This document shows, piece after piece, positions 19,601 through 27,839 of a stretch of DNA of 64,000 nucleotides. The translations under genes were made by a program, and so were the position numbers. Where the stretch lies: the NCBI GenBank assembly GCA_013298665.1, contig JAAFIK010000003.1, positions 19,908 through 83,907 on the forward strand, read 5' to 3'. Below the pieces are notes generated by a model, which saw only the letters and a list, made by a program, of their open reading frames with translations, did not search any database and had not been told where the DNA came from. Source of the DNA: Chitinophagales bacterium (GTDB lineage Bacteria > Bacteroidota > Bacteroidia > Chitinophagales > Chitinophagaceae). Each line of letters opens with the position of its first letter. The first letter of the stretch is position 1.

Positions 19601-19921
19601 GACCGGAAGCAGCGTAATGGTGTAAAATGACTGGTCTCCGTTTGCCAGGATGGTTGAAGACTGAAAACCGGTAAAACTGATGGTGATGGTTTCACCTTTT
19701 TGCGCATTGATGCTGAAAGCACCTGTTGCGTCTGTGGCTACTGTTTTACCGGATTTTTTTGCGGTAACCGATGCGCCGGAAAGTCCTTCGCCGGTATTGG
19801 CGTCAGTAACTTTTCCTTTTACATGTACGGGTTGTGATTTGTTTTGTGCGTAGGTGCCAGGGACAAAAAGTAATAAGCCCGCGACCAGTACAAACAGAAG
19901 TGTACACTTATGCTGTTTCAT
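16679..19921 (-). CDS. SusC/RagA-type TonB-dependent outer-membrane transporter
   Basis: A transporter of about 1080 residues. After the signal peptide (MKQHKCTLLFVLVAGLLLF) there is a CarboxypepD_reg-like domain (VKGKVTDANTGEGLSGASV), then the plug with the SusC signature (VTALGVKKDKKIIGYSTQEV; NSLVGKVSGLTVG; QVLLRGG) and a 22-strand-type barrel ending in RSYGFNINFVF. ATG at 19921 gives the best signal peptide; an in-frame ATG at 19927 is also possible. TACGTTTG (minus strand, 19951-19944) fits the -7 element just upstream. With the SusD-like lipoprotein it forms the import complex of the phosphonate locus. Confidence 0.94.
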   Translation of the reverse strand: MKQHKCTLLFVLVAGLLLFVPGTYAQNKSQPVHVKGKVTDANTGEGLSGASVTAKKSGKTVATDATGAFSINAQKGETITISFTGFQSSTILANGDQSFYTITLLPVNKQLTDVVVTALGVKKDKKIIGYSTQEVKGEDLVKAREPNAINSLVGKVSGLTVGASAELLGNPQVLLRGGAISLYVVDGVPINSDTWNINSDDIESYTVLKGPVASALYGYRGQNGAIIINTKKGTKDKRGIAVEFNSSTQFNNGFIALPKTQDLYGPGDHGKYKFGDGKGGGINDNDYDIWGPRFDGQLIEQYDSPVDPVTGIRAKTPWVARGRDNLKRFIQTGILSTNNISVAASGEKYDLRFSVGHTYQRGLVPNTSLNSTSFNLASTLRFSKKLTLDANINFNKQYTDNIPDVNYGPNSVIYNITIWGAADWNIDDMRSYWQPGKEGVQSIYAEYQRYHNPYFMSYEWLRGHHKNDIYAYTTLTYKFNNVAELMARTSITTYDLTRTEKMPFSAHPYGREEGRGDYREDKRSLFENNTELMLRLKSPKIANFLNINGFAGTNLRSFNYSSSFITTDYLNVPNVYTFANSRNPVKAYNFSSDMRVLSAFTSVDFGLGKYANINATGRIDKLSALFSKNNTFFYPSVSASTVISDYAKLPGFISLLKLRGSFAAVRGGGNFVSGTIGATPGNSYPLGYGAEYTSTYGGPSYNNSSVYSTTAGYNNITEARFTNSLVDDNIKPDNRTSTELGLDMRFLKNRLSVDVAYFNYIDGPQIFSKQISSASGYSNYTLNATKTQKRGFELSVTGTPVKLRNGFSWDVLLNLSTFKETFKELPAGVAALNTFYKVGSRVDEVYIRKFARTQDGRIINDAGGRPIILPVAQYAGTANPDWVWGMTNKFRYKDITLSFQVDGRVGGVMEDYVRKKTFQGGRHIETIQGAFGIARIEDNLGNKAYTGEGVQVSNGVPIAFDAVTGQITNYANLQFANNTTKTFVQDYISRVHSIPEPNMMSKTFFKLREIVLGYSLPKKFLGRGFIQGASMSFVARNLLYVIRDNRFKDVDIDQYAGSQSSINLQTPTTRSYGFNINFVF

Positions 19922-20065
19922 AAACATGGTTTGTTTTAGACCACAAACGTAGTCCTCCAATGTTATGAAATGGTGCAGATTAGGTTAAGCAAATGTGAAG
20001 TAATACTATACAAGATGGGTTAATCAGGTCAATAAGTTTATAAATAGTGAACTTTTGCGATTTTT

Positions 20066-20638
20066 CTATTTGGGCTTAAAGAAATATACGACCAGGATTA
20101 CCGCGCTTTCTGATCCGTTGTTTACCGGATTGTGCGGAGCCGTTGCATCAAAATACAGCGAGTCGCCTTCTTCCATCTGGTATTGCTGATCGCCGATATG
20201 GTAGTCTATTTTGCCTTTTAGTAAAAATTTAAATTCGTAAGCATCGGTGGTTACCATTGGCCTGGTGGCACCTGGTGATACGGTGAGCAACACAAAATCT
20301 ACATGGTAGTCTAAAGTGGTGGTGGAAAACAGTCGCTGGTAAACGAATCCTTCTGTGTGTTCTTTTTCAAAATACTGGTATTGCCCGGCTTTTTTAAAAA
20401 TCACCTTCTCTTCAGCCAGCACATCAATTTCCTTAAAAAAATCATTCAGGTCAATTTCCAACCCTTTGATTACGCTCAGCAAAACGGTAAGTGAGGGGAT
20501 GGTACGGCTGTTTTCGATCTGTGAGAGCAGGCTTTTTGATACACCAGCCATTTCTGCAAGTTCCTGCAGCGTTATCTTTTTGTGCTTCCGTACTTCCCTG
20601 AGCCTGTTGCTGATTTGAATAATGATATCTTCTGCCAT
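20066..20638 (-). CDS. XRE-family regulator with C-terminal cupin sensor
   Basis: A 190-residue regulator: an XRE helix-turn-helix (about 5-65; ITLQELAEMAGVSKSLLSQIENSRTIPS split by the recognition helix) joined to a cupin_2 domain (about 105-188; KGKIDYHIGDQQYQMEEG and DATAPHNPVNNG). The ATG at 20638 (MAEDIIIQ) is preferred to an upstream start because the HTH begins immediately after it. Such HTH-cupin proteins bind a small ligand in the cupin and control adjacent catabolic genes. Its position 144 bases upstream of susC on the same strand makes it the likely regulator of the phosphonate operon. Confidence 0.88.
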   Translation of the reverse strand: MAEDIIIQISNRLREVRKHKKITLQELAEMAGVSKSLLSQIENSRTIPSLTVLLSVIKGLEIDLNDFFKEIDVLAEEKVIFKKAGQYQYFEKEHTEGFVYQRLFSTTTLDYHVDFVLLTVSPGATRPMVTTDAYEFKFLLKGKIDYHIGDQQYQMEEGDSLYFDATAPHNPVNNGSESAVILVVYFFKPK

Positions 20639-21039
20639 AAGGTAAATCCGAAGTTGTTTTTGGCTTCTATGCTGCAAGTATAATCAAATCTGGTTGAATC
20701 AAAGCGCCTGACACTTTTGCCCCTCCTTAACCATGGCTTGTATATATGGTTATTGGGGAATAAAAAAATGCTGGATTTTTTTGTAAAAGTTTTTTTATAA
20801 CAATTTAAAATGACATCAGGATTTTGGTACAGAAAATTTTCATAAATGCAGGCTTTTTTTTACGCTGCGCAGGGCAATACCCGGGTACGCCTCATGATAA
20901 AAACCAGCATATGACCGTAATTTTACGGGATATCTGTTACTATTTTTCCACAATTCATCATGCGGGACATAAGCCTGTTGCTTTTGCCATTTATAAAAGT
21001 TAAATTGTTGTATTCTTTAACTTCTTCAAACTAACTTTT
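20639..21039. other. Intergenic region between XRE-cupin regulator and T9SS protein
   Basis: A 401-base divergent region without a supported gene. On the minus strand TTTG (20703-20700) and TATACTTG (20682-20675), 17 bases apart, are close to the Bacteroidota promoter consensus with one mismatch in the -7 element and could drive the XRE-cupin gene. The remainder is AT-rich with long A and T runs. No terminator or RNA gene was recognised. Confidence 0.5.
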
Positions 21040-24000
21040 ATGCTAAAGCTTAAGCTTCTCATGACGACTTCATGTCTCTTGCTTGCGGGGTACGGGTTTA
21101 CACAGGTACAGCAGGTAAGGGAAAATCAGGCGGGTATTTCCGAGCGTTTGCAACAGGAGATTGATATGACCAAAGACCCTGTGCTGGGCTATGTGCCTAA
21201 GGCAAGGTTGCTCAATGCCTATCAATACCGTTCAGCCCGTATCGCACAAATGAACGAGGCCAGCCGGGCGCCTTTGTTTACATGGACAGAACGTGGCCCC
21301 AACAGTGATGTGGTGGGACCCAGCAACGGCAATACAAGGCCGGGCAATGGTAAGACTTCGGGCCGTGTACGCGCCATCTGGGAAGACCTGGGTGATGCCA
21401 CAGGCAAAACGGTATGGGTAGGCGGTATTGATGGCGGACTCTGGAAGACCAATGATATCACGCTGAATCCGGCTACCTGGACACCGATTAATGATTTCTT
21501 TGGTAATCTTGCCGTAGCGAGTATTTGCCAGGATCCGTCTGATGTAAACATTATGTATTTTGGTACCGGCGAAAAGGCCATCAATGCTGATGCCGTTCGG
21601 GGTGCCGGTATCTGGCGCAGTACCGATCACGGTGCGAACTGGACGGTTATGCCGGGTACAGCAAACTTCTGGAATGTGAGTAAAGTGATTTGTGATGCTG
21701 CCGGAAATTTGTATGTGGGCTGCAATTCTATCTCCAATACCGCAGGGTTACAGCGTTATACAAAAGCTACGGCTACCTGGACTAATATTACACCATCGGG
21801 GCTTGATCCAAGAATACCCGATCTGGAACTGAGCAGCACCGGCAGACTGCATATTACCTGTGGCTATTTCAATACGCCGGCTGCAAGTGCCGGTTACCGC
21901 TATACGGATAATCCTGCTACGGTTATGTCTGCCGGATGGACCTCTCCGGCGGTTTCTTTTTCGCCGGTTCAATACAATGTAGACCTCGCCAGTAATGGCA
22001 ACACGCTGTACGCATTGCCTTCAGCAGCTCCTGTCGGCAATAACTACAATGTAAACACCATCTACAAATCAACCGATGGTGGTGCAAACTGGGCAGCTAC
22101 GGGCAGTACGCCGGGATTTACGAGTGGACAGGCCTGGTATTGCATGGGTATTGCGGTTGATCCGAATAATGCGGACAATGTTATTGTAGGCAGCCTCGAT
22201 TGTTATAAGTCAACCACCGGCGGAGCCAGTTGGTCAAAAATCAGCGAATGGATTGGTACCACGGGTCAGTATGTGCATGCTGATCAGCAGATCATCACCT
22301 GGCGCAGCAACAACCAGGTACTTATCGGCAGTGATGGCGGGGTACACTATTCTGCGAATGGCGGCGCTACTATTTCAGACCGGAACCAGGGTTTGCGCAT
22401 CAAACAGTTTTACGCTGTAGCCAATCACCCTACATCCACCAACTATTTCCTGGTGGGCGCACAGGATAACGGGGTTCACCAACTGAATAGCGCGGGACTG
22501 GGCGCTTCTGTTGAAGTAACCGGTGGCGATGGGGCTTTTGTACATATTGACCAGGATCAGCCACAGTTTCAATGGGGCTCCTATGTGTACAACCAGTACA
22601 GGAGAAGTACCAATAGTGGCTCATCCTGGACGTCGGTAAATTTTTCCGGCTCGGCAGGGCAATTTATCAATCCAACGGATTATGACGATGTTAATAATAT
22701 CATGTACTGCAGTGGTAATGCAGATACTTACCTGCGCTGGAGTAACCCGCAAAGCGGCAGTACTTTTACAGCAGTAACCATGAGTGGTCTCAGTACCGGC
22801 AAGGTGACGGCGGTTAAGGTATCCCCCTATACGAATCATACGGTGTACTTTGGTGGCGGGGGTAATGGTATTGCGCCTTCGCTCATCAAAGCAACCGGGG
22901 CAAATGCCACGCCCGTACTCACCAGCATTATCGGTGCAGGTATGACAACGGCGAGCGCCCGTATTTCCTGTATAGAACTGGGTACGGATGAACAGAATAT
23001 TATTGTGGTGTATTCCAATTTCGGCGTCAGCAATGTATGGGTAACCAATAATGGCGGTACCACCTGGACGGCTATTGATGGCAACCTGCCTGATATGCCT
23101 GTACGCTGGGCAATGTTTTATCCCGGTAGCAATACGAGAGCCATCATTGCTACAGAAACAGGTGTTTGGCAAACAGAACTGATCAATGGAGCGGCCACGA
23201 TCTGGGATCCCGAAACGGGCTTCCCCAATGTGCGTACTGATATGCTCCAATACAGATCGGGCGATGGATTGCTTGCTGCCGCTACACATGGCAGGGGATT
23301 GTTTACCACGATTGTTGGTGCCGCACCTTCCTGCGGCAATGTTACCGGCTTAAACGCTACTGCCATTGCCAATACGGGTGCTACAGTGAACTGGACGGCG
23401 GTAAGTGGCGCGGTTAGCTATGATGTAGAGTATAAACTGAATGCTTCGGCTACCTGGACGAATGCAGCCACGGCTACCACGGGTCTGTCCGTTGTCCTGA
23501 GTGGCCTTACGCAGGGCAGCCTGTACGATTACCGCGTACGGGCAAATTGTGCTGCGGCTACAGGTACTTATGCACAGGCACAGTTTACCACCACATCGCC
23601 CGCCACCTGTAATGCTCCTGCAGGCCTGGCATCAGGTTCCATTACTTCCGGTGGTGCTACGGTAAGCTGGACAGGGGTGAGTGGTGCAATCAGCTACGAT
23701 GTTGATTACAAGTTAAGCACTGCCGCTGCCTGGACAAATGCAGCAACAACCACTACGGCAACCTCAACAGTGATCAGTGGATTAACAGCCGGTACTTTAT
23801 ACGATTGGCGTGTACGTACCAATTGCAGCGGATTGAGCAGTACTTACAGCCAGGCACAATTTACTACTGCTGCGGTATCTGTCTGCCCCGGTCCGCTTGA
23901 TGTAAGTACCAATGGTACAGCTTCAGGTGCCGCCACAATTCCGTTCAATACGGATGTAAAAGGAACCATCAGCCCAACCGGTGATAATGATTATTATAAA

Positions 24001-24519
24001 TTTGTGATCAATACCGGCGGTACGGCTACCATTACGTTAAGTACATTACCTGGTGATTATGACCTCAAACTGTACAGCAGTAATGGTACTTCGCAGTTGG
24101 CCATTTCGCAACTTGGCAGTACAAGCAGTGAAACGATCAGCCGTACCTATACGGCCGGTACTTATTATGCACACGTGTATGGATACAATGGCGCCAACAG
24201 TGCTGCTACGTGCTATACATTACGCGTGCAATTGGGTACGGCCAGTGTGAATGGCATTGAGGGTGTTGAACCCGGCCTTACTACGGTAAAGCTGTTCCCC
24301 AATCCTGTACAGGATAAGTTGAATGTATATATTGTAGGAGATAATACGCCGAAAGACTTTGTGCTGACAAATGCTGCGGGGAAAGTGGTATATACACAAA
24401 GGCTTACTGACATGATCACTACGCTGGATATACAACAGTTGTTGAAAGGTATCTATTTTGTAAAAGTTACCGGTAAAAAAGGTGAACTGATTTACAAGGA
24501 TAAACTTATTAAGCAATAA
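21040..24519 (+). CDS. Large T9SS-secreted propeller protein with FN3 and PPC domains
   Basis: A 1159-residue exported protein. After the signal peptide come sortilin/BNR-type beta-propeller repeats (about 70-760) with repeated Asp-box-like units such as STDHGANWTV, STDGGANWAA and TNNGGTTWTA. Two fibronectin type III domains follow (about 770-850 and 865-945; both contain SYDVxYKL and YDxRVRxNC), then a PPC domain (about 955-1065; GDNDYYKFVIN) and a type A T9SS C-terminal domain (about 1085-1159; VKLFPNPVQDKLNVYI ... KGIYFVKV). It is thus delivered to the surface or released by type IX secretion. Propellers of this kind occur in sialidase-like and Vps10-like proteins, but no sialidase Arg triad was identified, so the activity is unknown. 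A strong terminator follows. Confidence 0.88.
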   Translation: MLKLKLLMTTSCLLLAGYGFTQVQQVRENQAGISERLQQEIDMTKDPVLGYVPKARLLNAYQYRSARIAQMNEASRAPLFTWTERGPNSDVVGPSNGNTRPGNGKTSGRVRAIWEDLGDATGKTVWVGGIDGGLWKTNDITLNPATWTPINDFFGNLAVASICQDPSDVNIMYFGTGEKAINADAVRGAGIWRSTDHGANWTVMPGTANFWNVSKVICDAAGNLYVGCNSISNTAGLQRYTKATATWTNITPSGLDPRIPDLELSSTGRLHITCGYFNTPAASAGYRYTDNPATVMSAGWTSPAVSFSPVQYNVDLASNGNTLYALPSAAPVGNNYNVNTIYKSTDGGANWAATGSTPGFTSGQAWYCMGIAVDPNNADNVIVGSLDCYKSTTGGASWSKISEWIGTTGQYVHADQQIITWRSNNQVLIGSDGGVHYSANGGATISDRNQGLRIKQFYAVANHPTSTNYFLVGAQDNGVHQLNSAGLGASVEVTGGDGAFVHIDQDQPQFQWGSYVYNQYRRSTNSGSSWTSVNFSGSAGQFINPTDYDDVNNIMYCSGNADTYLRWSNPQSGSTFTAVTMSGLSTGKVTAVKVSPYTNHTVYFGGGGNGIAPSLIKATGANATPVLTSIIGAGMTTASARISCIELGTDEQNIIVVYSNFGVSNVWVTNNGGTTWTAIDGNLPDMPVRWAMFYPGSNTRAIIATETGVWQTELINGAATIWDPETGFPNVRTDMLQYRSGDGLLAAATHGRGLFTTIVGAAPSCGNVTGLNATAIANTGATVNWTAVSGAVSYDVEYKLNASATWTNAATATTGLSVVLSGLTQGSLYDYRVRANCAAATGTYAQAQFTTTSPATCNAPAGLASGSITSGGATVSWTGVSGAISYDVDYKLSTAAAWTNAATTTTATSTVISGLTAGTLYDWRVRTNCSGLSSTYSQAQFTTAAVSVCPGPLDVSTNGTASGAATIPFNTDVKGTISPTGDNDYYKFVINTGGTATITLSTLPGDYDLKLYSSNGTSQLAISQLGSTSSETISRTYTAGTYYAHVYGYNGANSAATCYTLRVQLGTASVNGIEGVEPGLTTVKLFPNPVQDKLNVYIVGDNTPKDFVLTNAAGKVVYTQRLTDMITTLDIQQLLKGIYFVKVTGKKGELIYKDKLIKQ

Positions 24520-24537
24520 ACTATTTTTTGTCACCCC

Positions 24538-24577
24538 AAAAAGCGGCTGTCTCAAAATATGGGACAGCCGCTTTTTT
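24538..24577 (+). terminator. Rho-independent terminator after the T9SS protein
   Basis: AAAAAGCGGCTGTC at 24538-24551 pairs with GACAGCCGCTTTTT at 24563-24576 around an 11-base loop, ending in a run of T. It lies 19 bases after the stop codon at 24519. Confidence 0.9.
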
Positions 24578-24827
24578 TATTTGGTCACCCAATGAATACT
24601 GGCGTGCAGTAAACGATTGGCCGGTGTTTTATTTACCCTGGTAAGTGCATATTGTTGCTGAACCCGGGTTTTGCAGTAGAAAAATTTGGATTAAATGTAT
24701 TTCCCCTGCTTTACAAACAGTTTGTCAGACTACCCTTTGACTTTTTTGCCGCCACGTTAACATTGGTGGTGAAGGTAAGTACGCAAAATGGGGAACTTTT
24801 TTTTGTAAAATCCTTTTTCAGCTTTTT

Positions 24828-24917
24828 TGTGACAAATTTTTTTCTGGTCTAAAAAATGTCACAGCCTTGTGACAATTTTTTTGTGACAATTTAAAATGTC
24901 ACAATTTTTTTGTCACA
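24828..24917. repeat. Six-copy TGTGACA/TGTCACA array
   Basis: TGTGACA occurs at 24828-24834, 24868-24874 and 24882-24888, and its reverse complement TGTCACA at 24857-24863, 24897-24903 and 24911-24917, each flanked by T- or A-runs. Pairs form inverted repeats, the best being TTGTGACA...TGTCACAA (24881-24904) with an 8-base spacer. The half-site resembles a Crp/Fnr-type recognition sequence (TGTGA...TCACA). The nearest downstream gene is more than 500 bases away, so it could be a distant regulatory array or a folded-DNA element. Confidence 0.6.
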
Positions 24918-25429
24918 ATTTTTTTTCAGCATGATGGCGGTAATTTTTTACTTTGTGCAGGAGAATGGCCGGATTTTGAAATAAAAAGGAGCATTTCGTT
25001 ACCCGTACGGGTGCCATCATGTAATCCTGGTTTTATTGCTTATCCGTAATGAAGTATCCTGAACAAACTGAGGCCCGGCCTTTGTTTTAACAAATAGTAT
25101 ACTTTTTACCGTTTATATTTGTACAAGTCAGGAGAGAGACAACAGTTCTTATTTGATAACCAAAAATAAAACAGATGCCATCAACTTCCTTTCCGAAGCA
25201 ACCTTCTTTGGACACGAACTGCCTGATTTTCTATATTGAGCACCATTTTCCCGATTCTCTATACGTGTGATTTTATTGCGGTTGAAGGACTGACTTCCTT
25301 TGTCCGGGCAGTGCATAATTTCTCCTGGATAAAAATATATGCATGCGGCATCCCAATTATTTTTCAGCAGGCCAGACCTTTTGTCAACCAGTAAAAAGGT
25401 GTGGTCATTTTTCACATAAAACAAATAGT

Positions 25430-26347
25430 ATGAAAAAGAACATGCAGTTAACAGTAGCAGGATTCCTGTTCATGACCAGTGCGGCTTTTATGTCGTGCGA
25501 CAAACCTATTGTTGCGGGGAATACCGGTGGTGGTTCCGGTGGTGGTAACCCTAACCCTTCTGCTTTGGCCAAACGCGTCATCACTGATACGCCTTATGGC
25601 CCGGATCCCAAACAGCAAATGGATATTTACCTGCCCGCAGGAAGAAACAGCAATACCAAAGTAATCGTCATGATTCATGGCGGGGCATGGGTGGCGGGCG
25701 ACAAAAGAGACCTTGACGGTATTATCCTCACCTTTCAGCAAAAATGGCCGGAAGCTGCCATCGTTAACATCAACTACCGGCTCGCCAACACCACCAATAT
25801 TCATCATGCCGAAATTATGGCAGATATCAAAAGCGCGGTTGCGTTTGTGACCGGCAATAAAAACAGTTTGGCTGTATCGGATACGCTCGCCATGTTTGGT
25901 GCCAGTGCAGGTGGACAGCTTGCCCTGCTTTATACCTATACGCAGAATACAAATAACTATGTAAAATGTGTGGGCGATCTTTTTGGCCCGGCTGTACTGA
26001 ACGACTGGCAATGGTACAATAGTTATAATATTTTTCTTGGTGTATTTATCAAAGATGTGCTTAAACAGTACAATGGCAGTACCTGGGAAGCTGATGCTAC
26101 TGATTATATTGCCAATAGCCCTTATTCAAGGGTACAGGCCAATTCAAAACCAACGATCGTCTTTCATGGGCAGTGGGATCCGGTTGTACCGGTTTACCAA
26201 AGCCAGTGGTTCAGTGCTAAACTGGCGCAGTTGGGTGTGCCTTATGTGTATACAGAATATCCTTTTGAGTTTCACAGCCTGAATGCCGGCAATACGGTTG
26301 ATTGTGTCAGCAAAACAGTCAATTTCTTCCAGCGCTATATGCATTGA
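25430..26347 (+). CDS. Alpha/beta-hydrolase (esterase-like) lipoprotein
   Basis: A 305-residue lipoprotein; the signal ends at SAAFMSCDKP with a lipobox Cys at residue 21, then a Gly/Ser/Asn linker (GNTGGGSGGGNPNPSAL). The catalytic domain has the oxyanion-hole motif IVMIHGGAWVAGDKRD, nucleophile elbow FGASAGGQLALL, an Asp in VFHGQWDPVVP and a C-terminal His in EFHSLNAG: the triad of hormone-sensitive-lipase/feruloyl-esterase-like enzymes. The ATG at 25430 is chosen because it directly precedes the lipoprotein signal. It stands alone and is closed by a clear terminator; substrate unknown. Confidence 0.87.
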   Translation: MKKNMQLTVAGFLFMTSAAFMSCDKPIVAGNTGGGSGGGNPNPSALAKRVITDTPYGPDPKQQMDIYLPAGRNSNTKVIVMIHGGAWVAGDKRDLDGIILTFQQKWPEAAIVNINYRLANTTNIHHAEIMADIKSAVAFVTGNKNSLAVSDTLAMFGASAGGQLALLYTYTQNTNNYVKCVGDLFGPAVLNDWQWYNSYNIFLGVFIKDVLKQYNGSTWEADATDYIANSPYSRVQANSKPTIVFHGQWDPVVPVYQSQWFSAKLAQLGVPYVYTEYPFEFHSLNAGNTVDCVSKTVNFFQRYMH

Positions 26348-26361
26348 TGCATCAGATTGGC

Positions 26362-26406
26362 AATCCCGGTGTATGCCTGTTTTGCAGGACACACCGGGAT
26401 TTTTTT
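26362..26406 (+). terminator. Rho-independent terminator after the esterase
   Basis: AATCCCGGTGT (26362-26372) pairs with ACACCGGGATT (26391-26401), with an inner CCTG/CAGG stem in the loop, followed by TTTTTT. It lies 15 bases after the stop of the esterase gene and may also serve the converging SDR gene. Confidence 0.9.
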
Positions 26407-26448
26407 ATGGCCATTGTGTATAAACTTGCAAAGGAGTACGGGCGTTGA

Positions 26449-27195
26449 TTAACTGTTCATTACCGATCCGCAGTTGATATCAATGGTTTGCCCGGTTATA
26501 GAGGATTGCCGCAACAAATAACTGACGAGGTCGGCGATTTCGGCGGGGGTACTCATCCGCCTGAGTGGTACATGCTGCATGGCCATTTCATAAAACACCG
26601 CTTTGGTGATACCGATGCCATCGGCAATGCCTTGTAAACCCGCCTGCGCCATATCTGTATCCACCCAGCCGGGGCAGATGGCGTTGACCAGTATTTGTTC
26701 CGGGGCATATTCCACAGCCCAGCTCCGCATCAAACCGAGCAAACCTGCCTTGGAGGCACAGTAGGCCGAATAATTGGCTACCCCAAGCCGGGCGAGTACA
26801 GACGAGGTGATGATGATTTGTTTGCAGGGTTGTTGACTTTTGCGCAGGGCAGCAAGGAAGTATTGTACAGTGTAATAAGTGCCGGTAAGGTTAGTGGTGA
26901 TGATTTCCTGCCAGCGGTCGCCTTCCCCAAAATGGTTCTCCCCACCCAGGCCCGCATTGGCCACAATGCCATCCAGTATTAATGCAGGGTGCTGATCAGT
27001 TACTGCCTGCATGGCGGCGGCATTCGCTACATCTGCCACCAGCACCAGGTGCTCACCTTCACCCAGCAGCGATAATACGGCATTGAGTTTGTTCACATCC
27101 CGGCCCATTAAATAACAGGTATGCCCCTGCCGGGATAGTGCAACAGCGATGGCTTTACCGATACCACTACCGGCGCCTGTGATCAGGTAATTCAT
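26449..27195 (-). CDS. Short-chain dehydrogenase/reductase (SDR)
   Basis: A 248-residue classical SDR. The NAD(P)-binding TGAGSGIGKA is at residues 6-15, NAGLGG in the middle, and the catalytic Ser and Tyr-x-x-x-Lys in ITSSVL and YSAYCASK. The C-terminal TGQTIDINCGSVM matches 3-oxoacyl-ACP reductase-like members. The ATG at 27195 begins directly with the beta-strand MNYLITGAG, and a two-element promoter lies upstream. Substrate cannot be predicted from sequence. Confidence 0.88.
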   Translation of the reverse strand: MNYLITGAGSGIGKAIAVALSRQGHTCYLMGRDVNKLNAVLSLLGEGEHLVLVADVANAAAMQAVTDQHPALILDGIVANAGLGGENHFGEGDRWQEIITTNLTGTYYTVQYFLAALRKSQQPCKQIIITSSVLARLGVANYSAYCASKAGLLGLMRSWAVEYAPEQILVNAICPGWVDTDMAQAGLQGIADGIGITKAVFYEMAMQHVPLRRMSTPAEIADLVSYLLRQSSITGQTIDINCGSVMNS

Positions 27196-27212
27196 GTTAT
27201 ATGTATTGGCCA

Positions 27213-27242
27213 CAAATGTAGGGCAATGCCTACAATGCGCAA
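27213..27242 (-). promoter_or_regulatory. Bacteroidota-type promoter of the SDR gene
   Basis: On the minus strand TTG (27242-27240) is followed after 19 bases by TACATTTG (27220-27213), matching the TTTG/TANNTTTG consensus. It lies 18 bases upstream of the ATG at 27195. Confidence 0.6.
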
Positions 27243-27269
27243 GCGATAGCGGTTATGACAACAGCACGG

Positions 27270-27839
27270 CTAATGGTGTCCATGCATCGGGCAGCCCATC
27301 ACCTTTGTTTTGGTGACTTTAACGGGTTGTTTGTTCAGCAGCGCGTTTACGGCATTTTCTACATAGCGGGCTGTAATATTGTCGCCGGAGTAGTCATCGT
27401 CTATCGCACCTTCGTAGGCAATGGTAAAACCTGCGGGTGTATTGAGCAATATAAAGGTATGGGCATTCAGCTTTACATGGTATTTCGCGGTTACCTGTTC
27501 GGAGGCGTCGTGCAAAAGGGGATAAGTATATTTCAGGTCGGTTGCCCTTTTTTTCATGGCGGCGATACCATCTATGGGGTCGATCGCCACTACGGGGAAG
27601 CCAAGGCCGGCGTATTTGGTATGGAGCGCCTGTATACGAGCCTGGTAGGCGCTTGCTACGGGACAGGCATTGGTTACAAAAGTGAGGATTACACCTTTCT
27701 GCGTTTTAAAGTCCGATAAGGCCACGGATTGCCCGTTAACCGCATTCTTTAAATTAAAATCAGCAGCGGGGCGTGGCTGGGCAAACGCGTTAGTCATGAT
27801 GCATGTTGCTGCAATGGAGAGTAAAAACAGGCGACGCAT
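27270..27839 (-). CDS. Secreted thioredoxin-fold redoxin
   Basis: A 189-residue exported protein with a signal peptide (MRRLFLLSIAATCIMTNAFA) and an AhpC/TSA-redoxin type thioredoxin fold. The active-site region VTNACPVASAYQARIQAL contains one Cys where thioredoxins have CxxC; it resembles the peroxiredoxin-like group with xCPV. Later elements (GFPVVAIDPIDG, YPLLHDASEQVTAKYHV, FILLNTPAG) fit the fold. An in-frame ATG at 27845 adds two residues. With a single cysteine it may act as a peroxidase or a scaffold and not as a disulfide reductase. Confidence 0.8.
   Translation of the reverse strand: MRRLFLLSIAATCIMTNAFAQPRPAADFNLKNAVNGQSVALSDFKTQKGVILTFVTNACPVASAYQARIQALHTKYAGLGFPVVAIDPIDGIAAMKKRATDLKYTYPLLHDASEQVTAKYHVKLNAHTFILLNTPAGFTIAYEGAIDDDYSGDNITARYVENAVNALLNKQPVKVTKTKVMGCPMHGHH

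Larger units (their letters stand above)
24520..25429. other. Long AT-rich intergenic region
   Basis: About 900 bases without a gene I can support. It contains the terminator at 24538-24577, a six-copy TGTGACA/TGTCACA array at 24828-24917, and a TATATTTG at 25114-25121 that matches the -7 element of Bacteroidota promoters but has no TTTG at the right distance. Short open frames here lack recognisable protein features and are probably spurious. Confidence 0.6.

Noticed and set aside
22621-23289. 222-residue minus-strand frame inside the T9SS propeller gene
   Set aside because: Antisense shadow produced by repeated propeller codons; Cys/His content is not in motif order.
24652-24852. Possible 66-residue protein in the gap after the T9SS gene
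   Set aside because: It is low-complexity, Phe/Val-rich, ends inside the TGTGACA array and has no recognisable start context.
25149-25424. Possible 91-residue minus-strand protein upstream of the esterase
   Set aside because: Unusual composition with no domain, and it would be antisense to the esterase leader region; likely a chance frame.
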